A stretch of DNA of 63,827 nt from Lachnospiraceae bacterium (GCA_015057455.1 SVEH01000021.1:1-63827), one strand, 5' to 3'; shown: positions 1 through 8,298, numbered from the stretch's first letter. Translations and numbers: made by a program. The notes: a model not told the origin generated them from the sequence alone.

Positions 1-51
1 AGTGTAATTTGTTGTATGGACATCCATACCAATATATATTATACTATTCAT
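1..51 (-). CDS. IS110-family transposase, N-terminal 17 residues only (partial)
   Basis: The visible residues are MNSIIYIGMDVHTTNYT, and the remainder runs off the window. The short pattern Y-I-G-x-D-V-H is the hallmark of the N-terminus of IS110 transposases; Asp10 would be the first acidic residue of the DEDD (RuvC-like) catalytic domain. A strong ribosome-binding site (AGGAGG, minus strand 65-60) lies 8 bases before the ATG. IS110 enzymes recombine circular element intermediates into targets under guidance of an element-encoded RNA. The identification rests on few residues, but the match and the structured leader support each other. Confidence 0.6.
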   Translation of the reverse strand, partial: MNSIIYIGMDVHTTNYT

Positions 52-54
52 TGA

Positions 55-290
55 AGTGACCTCCTTTTGTATGTGGTAAACCCGTTTTTTGTTGTTAAAC
101 TTATTATCGGTAAATCCACGATAAATGTAATCGTGGGGTCACTTCATATTATCTTAGTGATTTCAAGCGTTAGCGCAGAAAGAACTTAGTATCCATTAGG
201 TTTGAAGTCAAGTGAGAACGTCCATTAAACATATATATTCGAACCCGTATTATTGCGTCACTAGGATAGTAAACTAAAACTCGTGCGGAG
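55..290 (-). ncRNA. Candidate IS110 bridge RNA / structured leader
   Basis: This is the transposase leader read on the minus strand. A 10-bp stem with one mismatch can form between 267-258 (ATCCTAGTGA) and 160-151 (TCACTAAGAT), closing a domain of about 117 nt. A GCG/CGC mini-hairpin lies near 176-167. A perfect 7-bp hairpin lies at 136-116 (CCACGAT/ATCGTGG). Another perfect 10-bp pairing joins 146-137 to 61-52, next to the start codon. Known IS110 bridge RNAs sit in exactly this place and contain two internal loops specifying target and donor DNA. The structure is seen; calling it a bridge RNA is inference from family knowledge. Exact ends are not determined. Confidence 0.45.
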
Positions 291-296
291 CCTATG

Positions 297-392
297 ATCC
301 CTAATTTGAGCGATAGCTCAAATTATAAAGAAGCTTAAATACCACAACCATGCCCCTGTCGGAACGACAGGGGCACAAGATACCTACAAATT
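297..392 (-). repeat. Composite palindromic intergenic repeat, copy A
   Basis: Read on the minus strand, this shares the order of elements with the copy at 13906-14026: AATTTGTAGG, then a CCCCTGTC/GACAGGGG hairpin (373-353), then TAAGCTTCTTTAT, then an AATTTGAGC/GCTCAAATT hairpin (325-302), then GGG and ATCA. Copy A lacks the middle hairpin of copy B. Its far end runs into the IS110 leader, so the insertion sequence appears to sit at the edge of this repeat. Confidence 0.6.
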
Positions 393-749
393 AGAGTTTG
401 TTTTTGTAGATTAAATTAGCGGATGCAAGTTATTATTTATAGTAATTTAAGGAGTTATAGATATTTAAATATTAGTTTATAAGTAGATGCTATTAATTTC
501 ACAAGTAATAATAATTAGTGGAAATAGGAGTATAGAGTGTTTTTGTTAGTGGAAAGTAAAAATGTAACCGATATGTAACCGAAATTTTATAAAATATTAT
601 ATATCAAATATAAATAATTTCTAAAATAAAATCTAAAATTTAAGAATGACTCTATTAAATTATTACAAAATATTAAAAAAATTACTTAAATAATAATTAA
701 TCTAAAGTACTAATAAATCAAAGAATTCATAATAAAATGACTCAAAATA
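393..749. other. AT-rich intergenic stretch without a recognisable gene
   Basis: Very A/T-rich sequence between the palindromic repeat and the promoter of the NlpC/P60 gene. All frames are closed by frequent stops and no tRNA-like or strong hairpin structure stands out. Probably spacer, or the eroded flank of the inserted element. Confidence 0.5.
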
Positions 750-778
750 TTGACTAAAACAAGGAAAAGTGTTATAAT
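750..778 (+). promoter_or_regulatory. Sigma-A type promoter of the NlpC/P60 gene
   Basis: TTGACT at 750-755 and TATAAT at 773-778 are separated by exactly 17 bases, close to the vegetative consensus. Transcription would start near 785 and leave a leader of about 75 nt before the ATG at 860. Confidence 0.65.
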
Positions 779-859
779 AATATTACAAATAGTTTACAAA
801 AATGTAATAATTATTTTAGGTAACTCGGGGTTGTGTAAAGTTAGTAGGGAGGAAACGAT

Positions 860-2074
860 ATGATATTAAATAATAAGATGTTTAAATTATCATCATTATG
901 TATCATAGGTACAATTGCAGTAGCAATGAACCAAATTATATCATCTAACGCTAGCTTTGGGTTAAACACAATCACTAAGAATAATGATGAAAAAGCATCA
1001 AACGTTGTAGAAGAACAGAAAGATGTAGAGATTTCATCTGGCGACTTATCATTTGATGCAACTGTAAAAGATGACAAAGTAGTAGTAGAAGAAACAAGTG
1101 CACCACAAGCTGAAACACCAGAAGATACAGCAAAAGAAGAGAAAGTTGTTGAAGAAAAAGAATTCTTAGAAGGTGCAGTTAAAGGTATTAACTATAATGA
1201 TTATATAAATTACGACAAGTACGTTAACTTAGGAATTAATACAGCAGGACAATACTTGAATGTAAGAAAAGGTCCAGGAAAAAGCAATGATGTTGTTGGT
1301 AAGATGCCTCCTAATGCAGGAGCAACTATTCTTGGAGAAAGCAAAGATGCAGAAGGAACTGTTTGGGCAAAAGTTCAATCAGGAGATGTTGTAGGATATG
1401 TTATTAAAACTTATTTAGCAACTGGAGAAGATGCAAAAGTATTAGTTAAAGATGTAGGAAGATTAGTAGTAAAAGTTGATTGTGATATATTAAATATTAG
1501 AGAAAAAGCTTCAACTAGCTCAGAAGTTTTATATCAAATCTCTAAAGGTGAGGAACTTGAAATCATCAACATCACAGAAGAATGGGTTGAGGTTGGTGTA
1601 GACGTAGGACAAGAGACAGCATTTGTTGCTAAAGAATATGTTAAGATATCATTTGAATTTGTTAAAGCTATTGAAATTGATGAATTATTATATGGATATT
1701 CATCAGAGCGTATCGAAATCGTTAATACAGCTAAGAAGTATTTAGGAAACAGATATGTATATGGTGGAACTAACTTAACTGGTGGAATAGATTGTTCAGG
1801 ATTTACAATGAGAATATATGAGAAATTTGGATACAGCATTACAAGAACATCAAGATCTCAAGCAACTCAAGGAAAACAAATTTCTAAAGATGAATTAAAA
1901 CCTGGCGACTTAGTATTCTACGGAAGAGGAAGTAGCATAAGTAGTATCTACCACGTAGCAATGTACATAGGTAATGGAAAGATAATCCATGCATCTAACC
2001 CAAGAAGTGGTATCAAGATCAGTAACATGAATTATACTACTCCATGCAGATATGTAAGTATTTTACAAGACTAA
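860..2074 (+). CDS. Secreted NlpC/P60 cell-wall hydrolase with two SH3 domains
   Basis: A 404-residue exported protein, probably a peptidoglycan endopeptidase cutting stem peptides. The N-terminus has a signal-like hydrophobic stretch (about 10-30), then an acidic linker rich in Glu, Lys and Val (about 40-110). Two bacterial SH3 domains follow (about 121-192 and 202-268), the first with the typical LNVRKGPG. The C-terminal NlpC/P60 domain spans about 283-404. Its likely catalytic residues are Cys312 in DCSGF, His365 in HVAMYIG and His377 in IIHAS. SH3 domains of this kind usually bind the wall. The start is set by GGGAGG at 847-852. The gene has its own consensus promoter and is closed by the hairpin at 2101-2133, so it is monocistronic. 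Confidence 0.9.
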   Translation: MILNNKMFKLSSLCIIGTIAVAMNQIISSNASFGLNTITKNNDEKASNVVEEQKDVEISSGDLSFDATVKDDKVVVEETSAPQAETPEDTAKEEKVVEEKEFLEGAVKGINYNDYINYDKYVNLGINTAGQYLNVRKGPGKSNDVVGKMPPNAGATILGESKDAEGTVWAKVQSGDVVGYVIKTYLATGEDAKVLVKDVGRLVVKVDCDILNIREKASTSSEVLYQISKGEELEIINITEEWVEVGVDVGQETAFVAKEYVKISFEFVKAIEIDELLYGYSSERIEIVNTAKKYLGNRYVYGGTNLTGGIDCSGFTMRIYEKFGYSITRTSRSQATQGKQISKDELKPGDLVFYGRGSSISSIYHVAMYIGNGKIIHASNPRSGIKISNMNYTTPCRYVSILQD

Positions 2075-2100
2075 TATTTAATGTGAATAGAGAGTTATTT

Positions 2101-2133
2101 AAAAAAGAAATCCCTTAGGGGATTTCTTTTTTG
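2101..2133 (+). terminator. Intrinsic terminator after the NlpC/P60 gene
   Basis: The stem AAAAAAGAAATCCC pairs with GGGGATTTCTTTTTT across a TTA loop, and the downstream arm itself provides the T tract. Confidence 0.85.
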
Positions 2134-2184
2134 GATTGTATAAAATATAATTAGGTGTCAATACTTCTATATGAGGTGATGGTT

Positions 2185-2805
2185 ATGAAGAAATGTGCGA
2201 AACATATTGGCATTATTCCAGATGGAAATCGTAGGTGGGCTGTTGAAAATGGTCTTAGTAAGAAGGATGGCTACGAATATGGATTAGAGCCAGGGTTACG
2301 AGTACTTAATAAAGCTAAGGAATATGGTGTTGAGGAGATTACTTATTATGGATTTACTGTTGATAATTGTAAGAGACCTTCAGAACAGTTTTATGCATTT
2401 AAGAAAGCTTGTGTAGATGCTGTAGAGATGATTACTAGAGAAGGAGCAGATTTACTTGTAATAGGTGATGATAGATCTAAATGTTTTCCCCAGGAATTAG
2501 CTGATTATAGAAAGAGAAAAAAAATTAATGGTGGTGGTATTAAGGTTAACTTTTTAGTTAACTATGGATGGAAATGGGATTTATCTCATATTAGGGAAGA
2601 TGGGAAACCTTATTCTGATGATATTTCTAGAATTGATTTAATTATTAGATGGGGAGGAATGAGACGGCTATCTGGTTTTTTACCACTTCAATCTGTCTAT
2701 GCAGATTTTTATGTGGAAAATAAATTATGGCCAGATTATGATGATAATGATTTTATTGAAGCAATTACTTGGTATAGTCACCAAGATGTAACTCTAGGAG
2801 GATGA
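2185..2805 (+). CDS. Atypical undecaprenyl diphosphate synthase family (cis-prenyltransferase) protein
   Basis: A 206-residue protein of the UppS/cis-prenyltransferase family, which elongates isoprenyl diphosphates into the lipid carrier used for wall polymers. Visible family motifs are HIGIIPDGNRRWA (residues 8-20, containing the Asp that binds the diphosphate magnesium), FTVDNCKRPSEQ (the usual F-S-x-E-N-W-x-R-P-x-x-E region) and DLIIRWGGMRRLSGFLPLQS (the usual IRTSGExRLSNFLLWQ region). It is shorter than the usual 230-260 residues, and several normally conserved positions differ, including the Glu of the last motif, replaced by Met. It may be a paralogue of altered specificity beside a normal uppS elsewhere. 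The ATG at 2185 is preferred over upstream GTG 2155 and ATG 2179 because GAGGTG (2173-2178) is well spaced for it. Confidence 0.75.
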   Translation: MKKCAKHIGIIPDGNRRWAVENGLSKKDGYEYGLEPGLRVLNKAKEYGVEEITYYGFTVDNCKRPSEQFYAFKKACVDAVEMITREGADLLVIGDDRSKCFPQELADYRKRKKINGGGIKVNFLVNYGWKWDLSHIREDGKPYSDDISRIDLIIRWGGMRRLSGFLPLQSVYADFYVENKLWPDYDDNDFIEAITWYSHQDVTLGG

Positions 2806-2842
2806 ATGGTAAAGTACTGTTGCGAAATTTAATAAGATTTGT

Positions 2843-2881
2843 TTATGCTTGTTCTAAAGTTGGAATAAGCATATTTTTATT
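2843..2881 (+). terminator. Intrinsic terminator after the prenyltransferase gene
   Basis: ATGCTTGTTC pairs with GAATAAGCAT (one G-U pair) and is followed by ATTTTTATTTTAT. Confidence 0.6.
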
Positions 2882-3024
2882 TTATCGAATATATTTGCTA
2901 TAATTTACTATTAAAAATTTTAAATTAATTTAGCATTATTACTAGAATATACAAATTTAAAAATCATTTACTGTTTTGTCACTAGAAGAGAAATAAAAAA
3001 AGAAAAACTTATTATTTGAAAAGG

Positions 3025-3052
3025 TTTACACGAAATATAATATGGCTATAAT
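3025..3052 (+). promoter_or_regulatory. Putative promoter of the MutS-like gene
   Basis: TTTACA at 3025-3030 and TATAAT at 3047-3052 with a 16-base spacer, about 118 bases before the start codon. Confidence 0.4.
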
Positions 3053-3169
3053 TATACTTAAAAAAAGTATATACATAAAAAAATTGTATTCATATATGAA
3101 TATAATTGGATATATTGAAAATATAAAAAATAAAGGATTAAGTATTAAAATAGATTAAGGAGCGATTTA

Positions 3170-4951
3170 ATGGAATATATATTATTTTTTGTGGCAATTA
3201 TAATAGGTTTAATTCTTTTAGATAAATTGATCAATAGAAATGCTAAGAAGGAATTTGAGGAGGAGCTTAAGGCTAACTGGGGTAAAAGAAATGATGAGAT
3301 GATTTCTGATGAGGAATTTAATAGAATTAGGTTTTATTTTGATAAGACAAAAGGTGAATATGACATTGATGATATTACATGGAATGACCTTGATATGAAT
3401 ACTATTTATAGCAAGATAAATAGGACAAATTCTTATATTGGGCGTGAATTTTTATATGCTATGCTTAGAAGACAGGATTTTAATAAGGAACATTTGATTA
3501 AGAAGAATAGTGTTATTGATATGTTTAGTAAGAAGGAAAATATAAGACGAAAAATTCAAGTTGCACTATGTAATATAGGAAATAAAAGTGATATTTCGGT
3601 GTATGAATATTTGACTAGAATTAATGATGAAGAATCTAGAACGTGTTTAACTAGTAAAGTTCAAGATTTGTTACTTTTAATAGCTATTATATTAATTGTT
3701 ATTAATAATAAGTTTGGCCTTGTATTAGGTTTGGTTATGATAGCTGTAAATGTAGCAACTTATTATTCTCATAAGGCTAGAATTGCACCGTATTTAAGCT
3801 TTTTTTCTTATGTTATTCGTATGAATAGAAGTTTAGATGATATATGTACATTGGATTGTGAAGAGATTAAGGATTATCAAGATAGACTTGAGATTATTAA
3901 GAAAAAGTTATATAAATTGAGAAAGAGATCTTTTTTACTTGCTAATAGTTCTATATCTGGCGGATTTTTCGATATGGTTATGGATTATGTAAAAATGCTA
4001 TGTCATGTTGATATAATGAAGTTTTATTCTATGTTAAATGTAATTAAAGACAACAAAGAATATATTAAAGAAATGTATGAGATATTAGGTGAAATAGATA
4101 GTTTATCTGCAGTTGCCTCTTTTAGAGAAACTTTGCCATATTATTGTATACCTGATTTTATTGATACAAAAAAATATATATCAGATGATAGTAATTTGCT
4201 GGTAAATAGTAATGAAAATAGTGGTAAACAACATACTCCTGAAGACAGTGAAAAAGGAGATGAGAATGTTTTAGTGGGTAATATAACTAAATATATATGT
4301 GAAGAGGTATATCATCCCCTTATAGAAAATGCAGTAAGCAATTCAATTGAAACAGAGGGGTCTGTATTATTAACAGGTTCTAATGCTTCAGGTAAATCTA
4401 CATTTATAAGGACATTAGCGCTAAATGCTTTACTTTCCCAAACAATTTTTACTGGCATTAGTAAATCTTATGTTGCGCCATTTTACCAAATTTATTCGTC
4501 TATGGCATTGAGAGATAATTTGTTGGGCGGAGAAAGTTACTATATGGTGGAAATAAAGTCATTGAAGAGAGTTTTGAATACAGATACTTCTAAGTATCCT
4601 GTGTTATGTTTTATTGACGAGGTACTTAGAGGAACTAATACATTGGAGAGAATTGCTGCATCGGCACATATTTTAGGCAGTATTGCTAAGAATAATGCGT
4701 TATGTTTTGCAGCTACTCATGATATTGAACTTACAAAGATTCTTAAGCATTATTATAATAGTTATCATTTTAGAGAAGAAGTTTTGGAAAACGACATAAA
4801 ATTCGATTATAAGCTATATAAAGGGTCTGCAAAGTCTAGAAATGCTATTAAGCTATTAAGTGTAATTGGATATGATAAAAGCATTGTCAATAATGCAACA
4901 AATATGGCAGGAGATTTTCTTGAAAATGGAGTTTGGGAAGTTATAGATTAG
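3170..4951 (+). CDS. Membrane-anchored MutS-family ATPase (not a canonical mismatch-repair MutS)
   Basis: A 593-residue protein with a MutS-type ATPase domain at its C-terminus: Walker A GSNASGKST near residue 404, Walker B CFIDEVLRGTN near 480, and ATHD near 520. The mismatch-recognition domain of true MutS (the GDFYE region) is absent. The N-terminus begins with a membrane helix (about 3-21), and a second hydrophobic segment lies around 168-205. This architecture is found in a family of MutS-domain proteins of Firmicutes with no firmly established role. The true mutS is at 24047. The start is supported by AGGAGCGA just upstream. It probably ends transcription at the hairpin 5091-5153. Confidence 0.8.
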   Translation: MEYILFFVAIIIGLILLDKLINRNAKKEFEEELKANWGKRNDEMISDEEFNRIRFYFDKTKGEYDIDDITWNDLDMNTIYSKINRTNSYIGREFLYAMLRRQDFNKEHLIKKNSVIDMFSKKENIRRKIQVALCNIGNKSDISVYEYLTRINDEESRTCLTSKVQDLLLLIAIILIVINNKFGLVLGLVMIAVNVATYYSHKARIAPYLSFFSYVIRMNRSLDDICTLDCEEIKDYQDRLEIIKKKLYKLRKRSFLLANSSISGGFFDMVMDYVKMLCHVDIMKFYSMLNVIKDNKEYIKEMYEILGEIDSLSAVASFRETLPYYCIPDFIDTKKYISDDSNLLVNSNENSGKQHTPEDSEKGDENVLVGNITKYICEEVYHPLIENAVSNSIETEGSVLLTGSNASGKSTFIRTLALNALLSQTIFTGISKSYVAPFYQIYSSMALRDNLLGGESYYMVEIKSLKRVLNTDTSKYPVLCFIDEVLRGTNTLERIAASAHILGSIAKNNALCFAATHDIELTKILKHYYNSYHFREEVLENDIKFDYKLYKGSAKSRNAIKLLSVIGYDKSIVNNATNMAGDFLENGVWEVID

Positions 4952-5090
4952 GTATATAAAAGTTTTTGTTTAAGATAAAAGAAATTATGTGAATACAATA
5001 ATATAAATGTAATAAATGAAATGATAGAAAGCATTATTAGATATATAGAAAATACAGAATCGAAAATATATAAAAGAGAATATAAATATG

Positions 5091-5153
5091 AAGTGTACCT
5101 CAGATGTTAGAAAAATTTAGCTAATATTTGAAGGTGCATTTTATTATATTTTT
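5091..5153 (+). terminator. Probable terminator after the MutS-like gene
   Basis: A long imperfect stem (arms about 5091-5110 and 5119-5142, with G-U pairs and small bulges) is followed by ATTTTATTATATTTTT. Confidence 0.45.
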
Positions 5154-5267
5154 ATAGTAGTATATAATGATACATTAATTAGAAAAAGTAATAACTCAAA
5201 AGAGTTTATTTAAATAAATGGTAATATTTGTAGTATATAATTAATAATATAATTATATAAGTAGGGA

Positions 5268-5297
5268 AAGACTCAGTAATATGAGTCTTGTTTTATA
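5268..5297 (+). terminator. Short terminator-like hairpin
   Basis: AAGACTCA (5268-5275) and TGAGTCTT (5282-5289) form an 8-bp perfect stem followed by GTTTTATATT. It could terminate readthrough or attenuate transcription ahead of the broken surface-protein gene. Confidence 0.45.
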
Positions 5298-5324
5298 TTC
5301 TTTATTAATTATGTAGGAGAATAT

Positions 5325-5354
5325 ATGAGGAGTTTATTAATTATTAAAGAATAA
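5325..5354 (+). CDS. Possible nine-codon leader peptide
   Basis: ATG at 5325 lies 5 bases after AGGAG (5315-5319) and opens a frame encoding MRSLLIIKE before TAA. It lies upstream of the broken surface-protein gene. No repeated regulatory codons are seen, so function is unproven and it may be chance. Confidence 0.15.
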   Translation: MRSLLIIKE

Positions 5355-5450
5355 GTATTAAGTATTATACATTAAGTTAGAAAATATGATGGTTTTAAGT
5401 ATATGGCATATAGATGAAGATCATTATATATACAAAAGGAGATGATATAC

Positions 5451-8290
5451 ATGAAGAATAATGGGGTGAAAACTAGGTTATTTGCTAGAATTACTTTAAT
5501 GCTTATTGCTAGTATGATGATAGGTGTATTTTGTAATGTTGTCGTATATGATTTATCAGAGGATACTAGCAAAAATCATGATAATAAAAAAGATAATATT
5601 GAAGCTAAAAGTGTGGGAATAGTACCATTGTGTTGTGAGTTAGATGCAAAATTGTATAACAATAATAAATATACAGGTGATTATGTTTCACTTACATCTT
5701 CTGGAGCAACTTTGGAGGGATGGAATAATGGCGAAAGTAGATTTTTGCATGTAAAAGTGAAGGTTCATCATATTATGAAGATACGTTAATATTAAAAAAA
5801 ATAACAGGTGGGACAAGAGGTAGATATTTAAGTTCTAATGTTGCGTATAGTCCAACACAATATAAAGAAAATAGAGAAAAAGGAATGTATGTAACTATAT
5901 ATAATGATGATGATATTTTTGAGAATAACTATTATAAAAATTTAGTTACTGAGCTAACATTGCCATATTGGACTGATCCCAAGACAGGTAAGAAATATAT
6001 TCTGGAATTAAATGAGGATGGAATGACATATATGAGTGGAACAAGCAAAAACTATGATTATGAATAGAATAAAGAAAAAGGAACATTGCGAATTGAAATT
6101 GATAATTACTTAGAAAAGTCTAAGCAGAGTTATAATCAAGTATATTTATGTCTAGTAGTACCAATAGAATTATGGAGTAGAGCTGGAGAAGTGATAGAAT
6201 TCGATGGAGGATATGGTAAGGTAACAGGAATTAATATCCATGATCAATCAGTAGTGGTTGTAGAAGATACGCTTGCAGAAATGGAATGTATAATTCCAGA
6301 CGTAGCGAAAGAAGATGTTAGAGCAAATAATAGTAAAAAGAAAGTATATTATTATGATAAAGATGCACCAGACGGAATGATGGGACTTGGTCAATTAAAT
6401 ATTTTGAATTATGGGGATGGATATAGTTGTGAAAAAGAATTTACCATTACTATAGATAAAGAATTATTGGTATCATATGTTGGTGTAGATATGAGTATAA
6501 AGGACAAATCTACCGTAATTAAATATTCTTTACAAGATAACAAGGGAAATTTAATATATTTTAATTCGGTTGGAGATATTGTGAGTAAAGGGACTTCGGG
6601 AGCAAGAGATACGTGGAGTATAGAAAAAAAGAATGATTATTATGGTGTACGAGATTCTGCAAACTATATATCAAGAGCCGATTTACCAGCTGCACATAAA
6701 CAATACTTTTTCAAAAAAGTAAATTATAAAATTGGAGGAGTAGATGGTTCATACGGGGATGTGACAACTTGGTTTTATGGTTACTTAAGAAAAGATGTGG
6801 TTCTTGATGGTAATTATTATATTAATCAAAAAGTAGTTTCAACAGGTAATCCAAGTATAGCAGATTTGAATAGTAGATTAACTGTGATTCCAGTAAAAGA
6901 CAAAGTACTAGAAGGAAGTATGACATTAGATACATGGAAAACAAATTTAGTTATGACAGGGACTAGCTTTGATGTGAGTGGCTACGTGGAGTTGTTTGAC
7001 AATCAAAATCAAACAGCACAACAAACAAAAGATATGATATTTGCAGTAGCGATACCTAAAGGAATAACAATAAAAAAAGAAGGTTTGAAAATGTCATTAG
7101 ATGATGGCACAATTGTAGATGTAAAAAGCGTGACTTCTAGGTCTGTTGGAGAAGATCTCTATCTATGGACAATAAAGTTAGACCCAAGCATATATATTGG
7201 ATATTTTAAAGATGATTTGGAAGTTTCAAAGTCTCAACTAAATTTTGATCCAATTACTAATGGTGATAAAATACGTTTTAATATAACTATGGATGTATCA
7301 AATTCTATAGGAGATACTAATTTACATACAAAGGATATGTTTTATTTTACATCATTAAACGGTGAATTTGATGGTATATTGAACTATTATTCTGATTCAG
7401 ATCCGTGGGATATAAATGAAAATGGAGATACCGATGAAATGCATATTAAAGCTAGAGCTGGTTACGATCAATTGATATCAATAATTGATGATGGAATGGC
7501 TGTAGGCGTAAATGATTCTATAACTAGTGACAAGGGTAATGTAACTGATAATGGAGTAAGTATAAAAAGTAGTAAGGATAATATTACCTATTCTGTAAGA
7601 GTGAGGAATTTAAAGAGAGGAGTTTTGCAAAAGCATGAGCAGTATATTGCTATTCCAAAGAAAAATTCTGTTATAGATGGATATTTAATTAATGAAAGTG
7701 ACAAGCCAGCTTTTGATTTTAAGTTGGTTGATAGAGTAACGTTTTCAGGAAATGATATATTTGAGGCATATTATACCGTTGAAGAAGGATTGGATTTTAT
7801 AGGTTTAAGAGACCTAGATAAAAGTAAATGGTATACGAGTAATGATTTGCTAAAAACATATTCATATGCAGATGTAACAGGTGTTAAAATAGTCTTAAAA
7901 AATAATCAAGCGGTAAGTGTAGATTTTGATGTGAGTATTGCTGTTAAGATGCAAGCGACATCGGAAAAAAATGAAATAAATAAAGATGATTTTAATAGTT
8001 GGAAAAGTAGGTGTTATTATACATATGAATATAGTGAAGGAAAAGTAGGCGGATATATTAATACTGCCGGTTGTCAAGCAACTATAGAATACGAAGTAGA
8101 CGAAGATGTTGAAGATGCTGGTAGAAAAGAAGATGATAGTATAGCTGGGACTAATATGGATGAATATGATGAAACGCCAGCAACAAAAGATATATTGAAT
8201 AGTAGCCTTCGCAAATGGTTATGCCTATTGTTTACATCATTTGCATTAATTGTTGTAATAAGAAAAAATAGATATCGTGTATATCTATAG
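5451..8290 (+). pseudogene. Large exported surface protein, interrupted by a frameshift and an in-frame TAG
   Basis: Three open segments form one ancestral protein of about 945 residues. Segment 1 (5451-5789) starts at an ATG 9 bases after GGAG (5438-5441) and has a signal-like N-terminus. Reading must shift near the five-T run at 5742-5746: restoring one T makes segment 1 continue as RFFACKSEGSSYYEDTL into segment 2 (through 6067). Segment 2 ends at TAG 6065-6067, and the same frame continues without a break into 6068-8290. The C-terminus has a hydrophobic helix (WLCLLFTSFALIVVI) followed by Arg/Lys, typical of a membrane anchor. No known catalytic motif or LPXTG is seen. It may be a pseudogene, a sequencing error plus a stop, or a recoded or phase-variable gene. 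Confidence 0.6.
6086..8290 (+). CDS. Longest open part of the interrupted surface protein (734 aa)
   Basis: The largest intact segment of the interrupted gene. TTG 6086 follows AAAAAGGA (6075-6082) and could allow re-initiation just after the TAG at 6065-6067, so this segment might still be made. Without the upstream part it would lack a signal peptide. The sequence is rich in Asp, Asn, Lys and Tyr with beta-strand-like periodicity, ending in a single membrane helix at about residues 708-724. It resembles large wall or surface adhesin-type proteins only in general character; I do not recognise the family. Confidence 0.5.
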   Translation: MRIEIDNYLEKSKQSYNQVYLCLVVPIELWSRAGEVIEFDGGYGKVTGINIHDQSVVVVEDTLAEMECIIPDVAKEDVRANNSKKKVYYYDKDAPDGMMGLGQLNILNYGDGYSCEKEFTITIDKELLVSYVGVDMSIKDKSTVIKYSLQDNKGNLIYFNSVGDIVSKGTSGARDTWSIEKKNDYYGVRDSANYISRADLPAAHKQYFFKKVNYKIGGVDGSYGDVTTWFYGYLRKDVVLDGNYYINQKVVSTGNPSIADLNSRLTVIPVKDKVLEGSMTLDTWKTNLVMTGTSFDVSGYVELFDNQNQTAQQTKDMIFAVAIPKGITIKKEGLKMSLDDGTIVDVKSVTSRSVGEDLYLWTIKLDPSIYIGYFKDDLEVSKSQLNFDPITNGDKIRFNITMDVSNSIGDTNLHTKDMFYFTSLNGEFDGILNYYSDSDPWDINENGDTDEMHIKARAGYDQLISIIDDGMAVGVNDSITSDKGNVTDNGVSIKSSKDNITYSVRVRNLKRGVLQKHEQYIAIPKKNSVIDGYLINESDKPAFDFKLVDRVTFSGNDIFEAYYTVEEGLDFIGLRDLDKSKWYTSNDLLKTYSYADVTGVKIVLKNNQAVSVDFDVSIAVKMQATSEKNEINKDDFNSWKSRCYYTYEYSEGKVGGYINTAGCQATIEYEVDEDVEDAGRKEDDSIAGTNMDEYDETPATKDILNSSLRKWLCLLFTSFALIVVIRKNRYRVYL

Positions 8291-8298
8291 GTTAAATA

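Larger units (their letters stand above)
1..300 (-). mobile_element. Left (5') end of an IS110-family insertion sequence, truncated by the window edge
   Basis: Read on the minus strand, this is a structured non-coding leader of about 250 bases followed by a ribosome-binding site and the first 17 codons of an IS110-type transposase. The rest of the element lies left of the window. IS110-group elements are known to carry their guide (bridge) RNA between the left end and the transposase gene, which is the arrangement here. The outer boundary is not certain: similarity to the dispersed repeat copy at 13906-14026 fades around 280-300, so the end is placed near there. No terminal inverted repeats are expected for this family. 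Confidence 0.6.
2806..3169. other. 364-base intergenic region
   Basis: Contains the terminator at 2843-2881 and the putative promoter at 3025-3052. The rest is A/T-rich sequence without an open frame that looks coding. Confidence 0.5.
4952..5450. other. About 500-base intergenic region with two hairpins and a possible leader ORF
   Basis: Contains terminator-like hairpins at 5091-5153 and 5268-5297 and a nine-codon ORF with a good ribosome-binding site at 5325-5354. Nothing else looks coding. Confidence 0.5.

Noticed and set aside
841..1077. Minus-strand open frame over the NlpC/P60 start
   Set aside because: Shadow of the real gene, which has promoter, ribosome-binding site and conserved domains.
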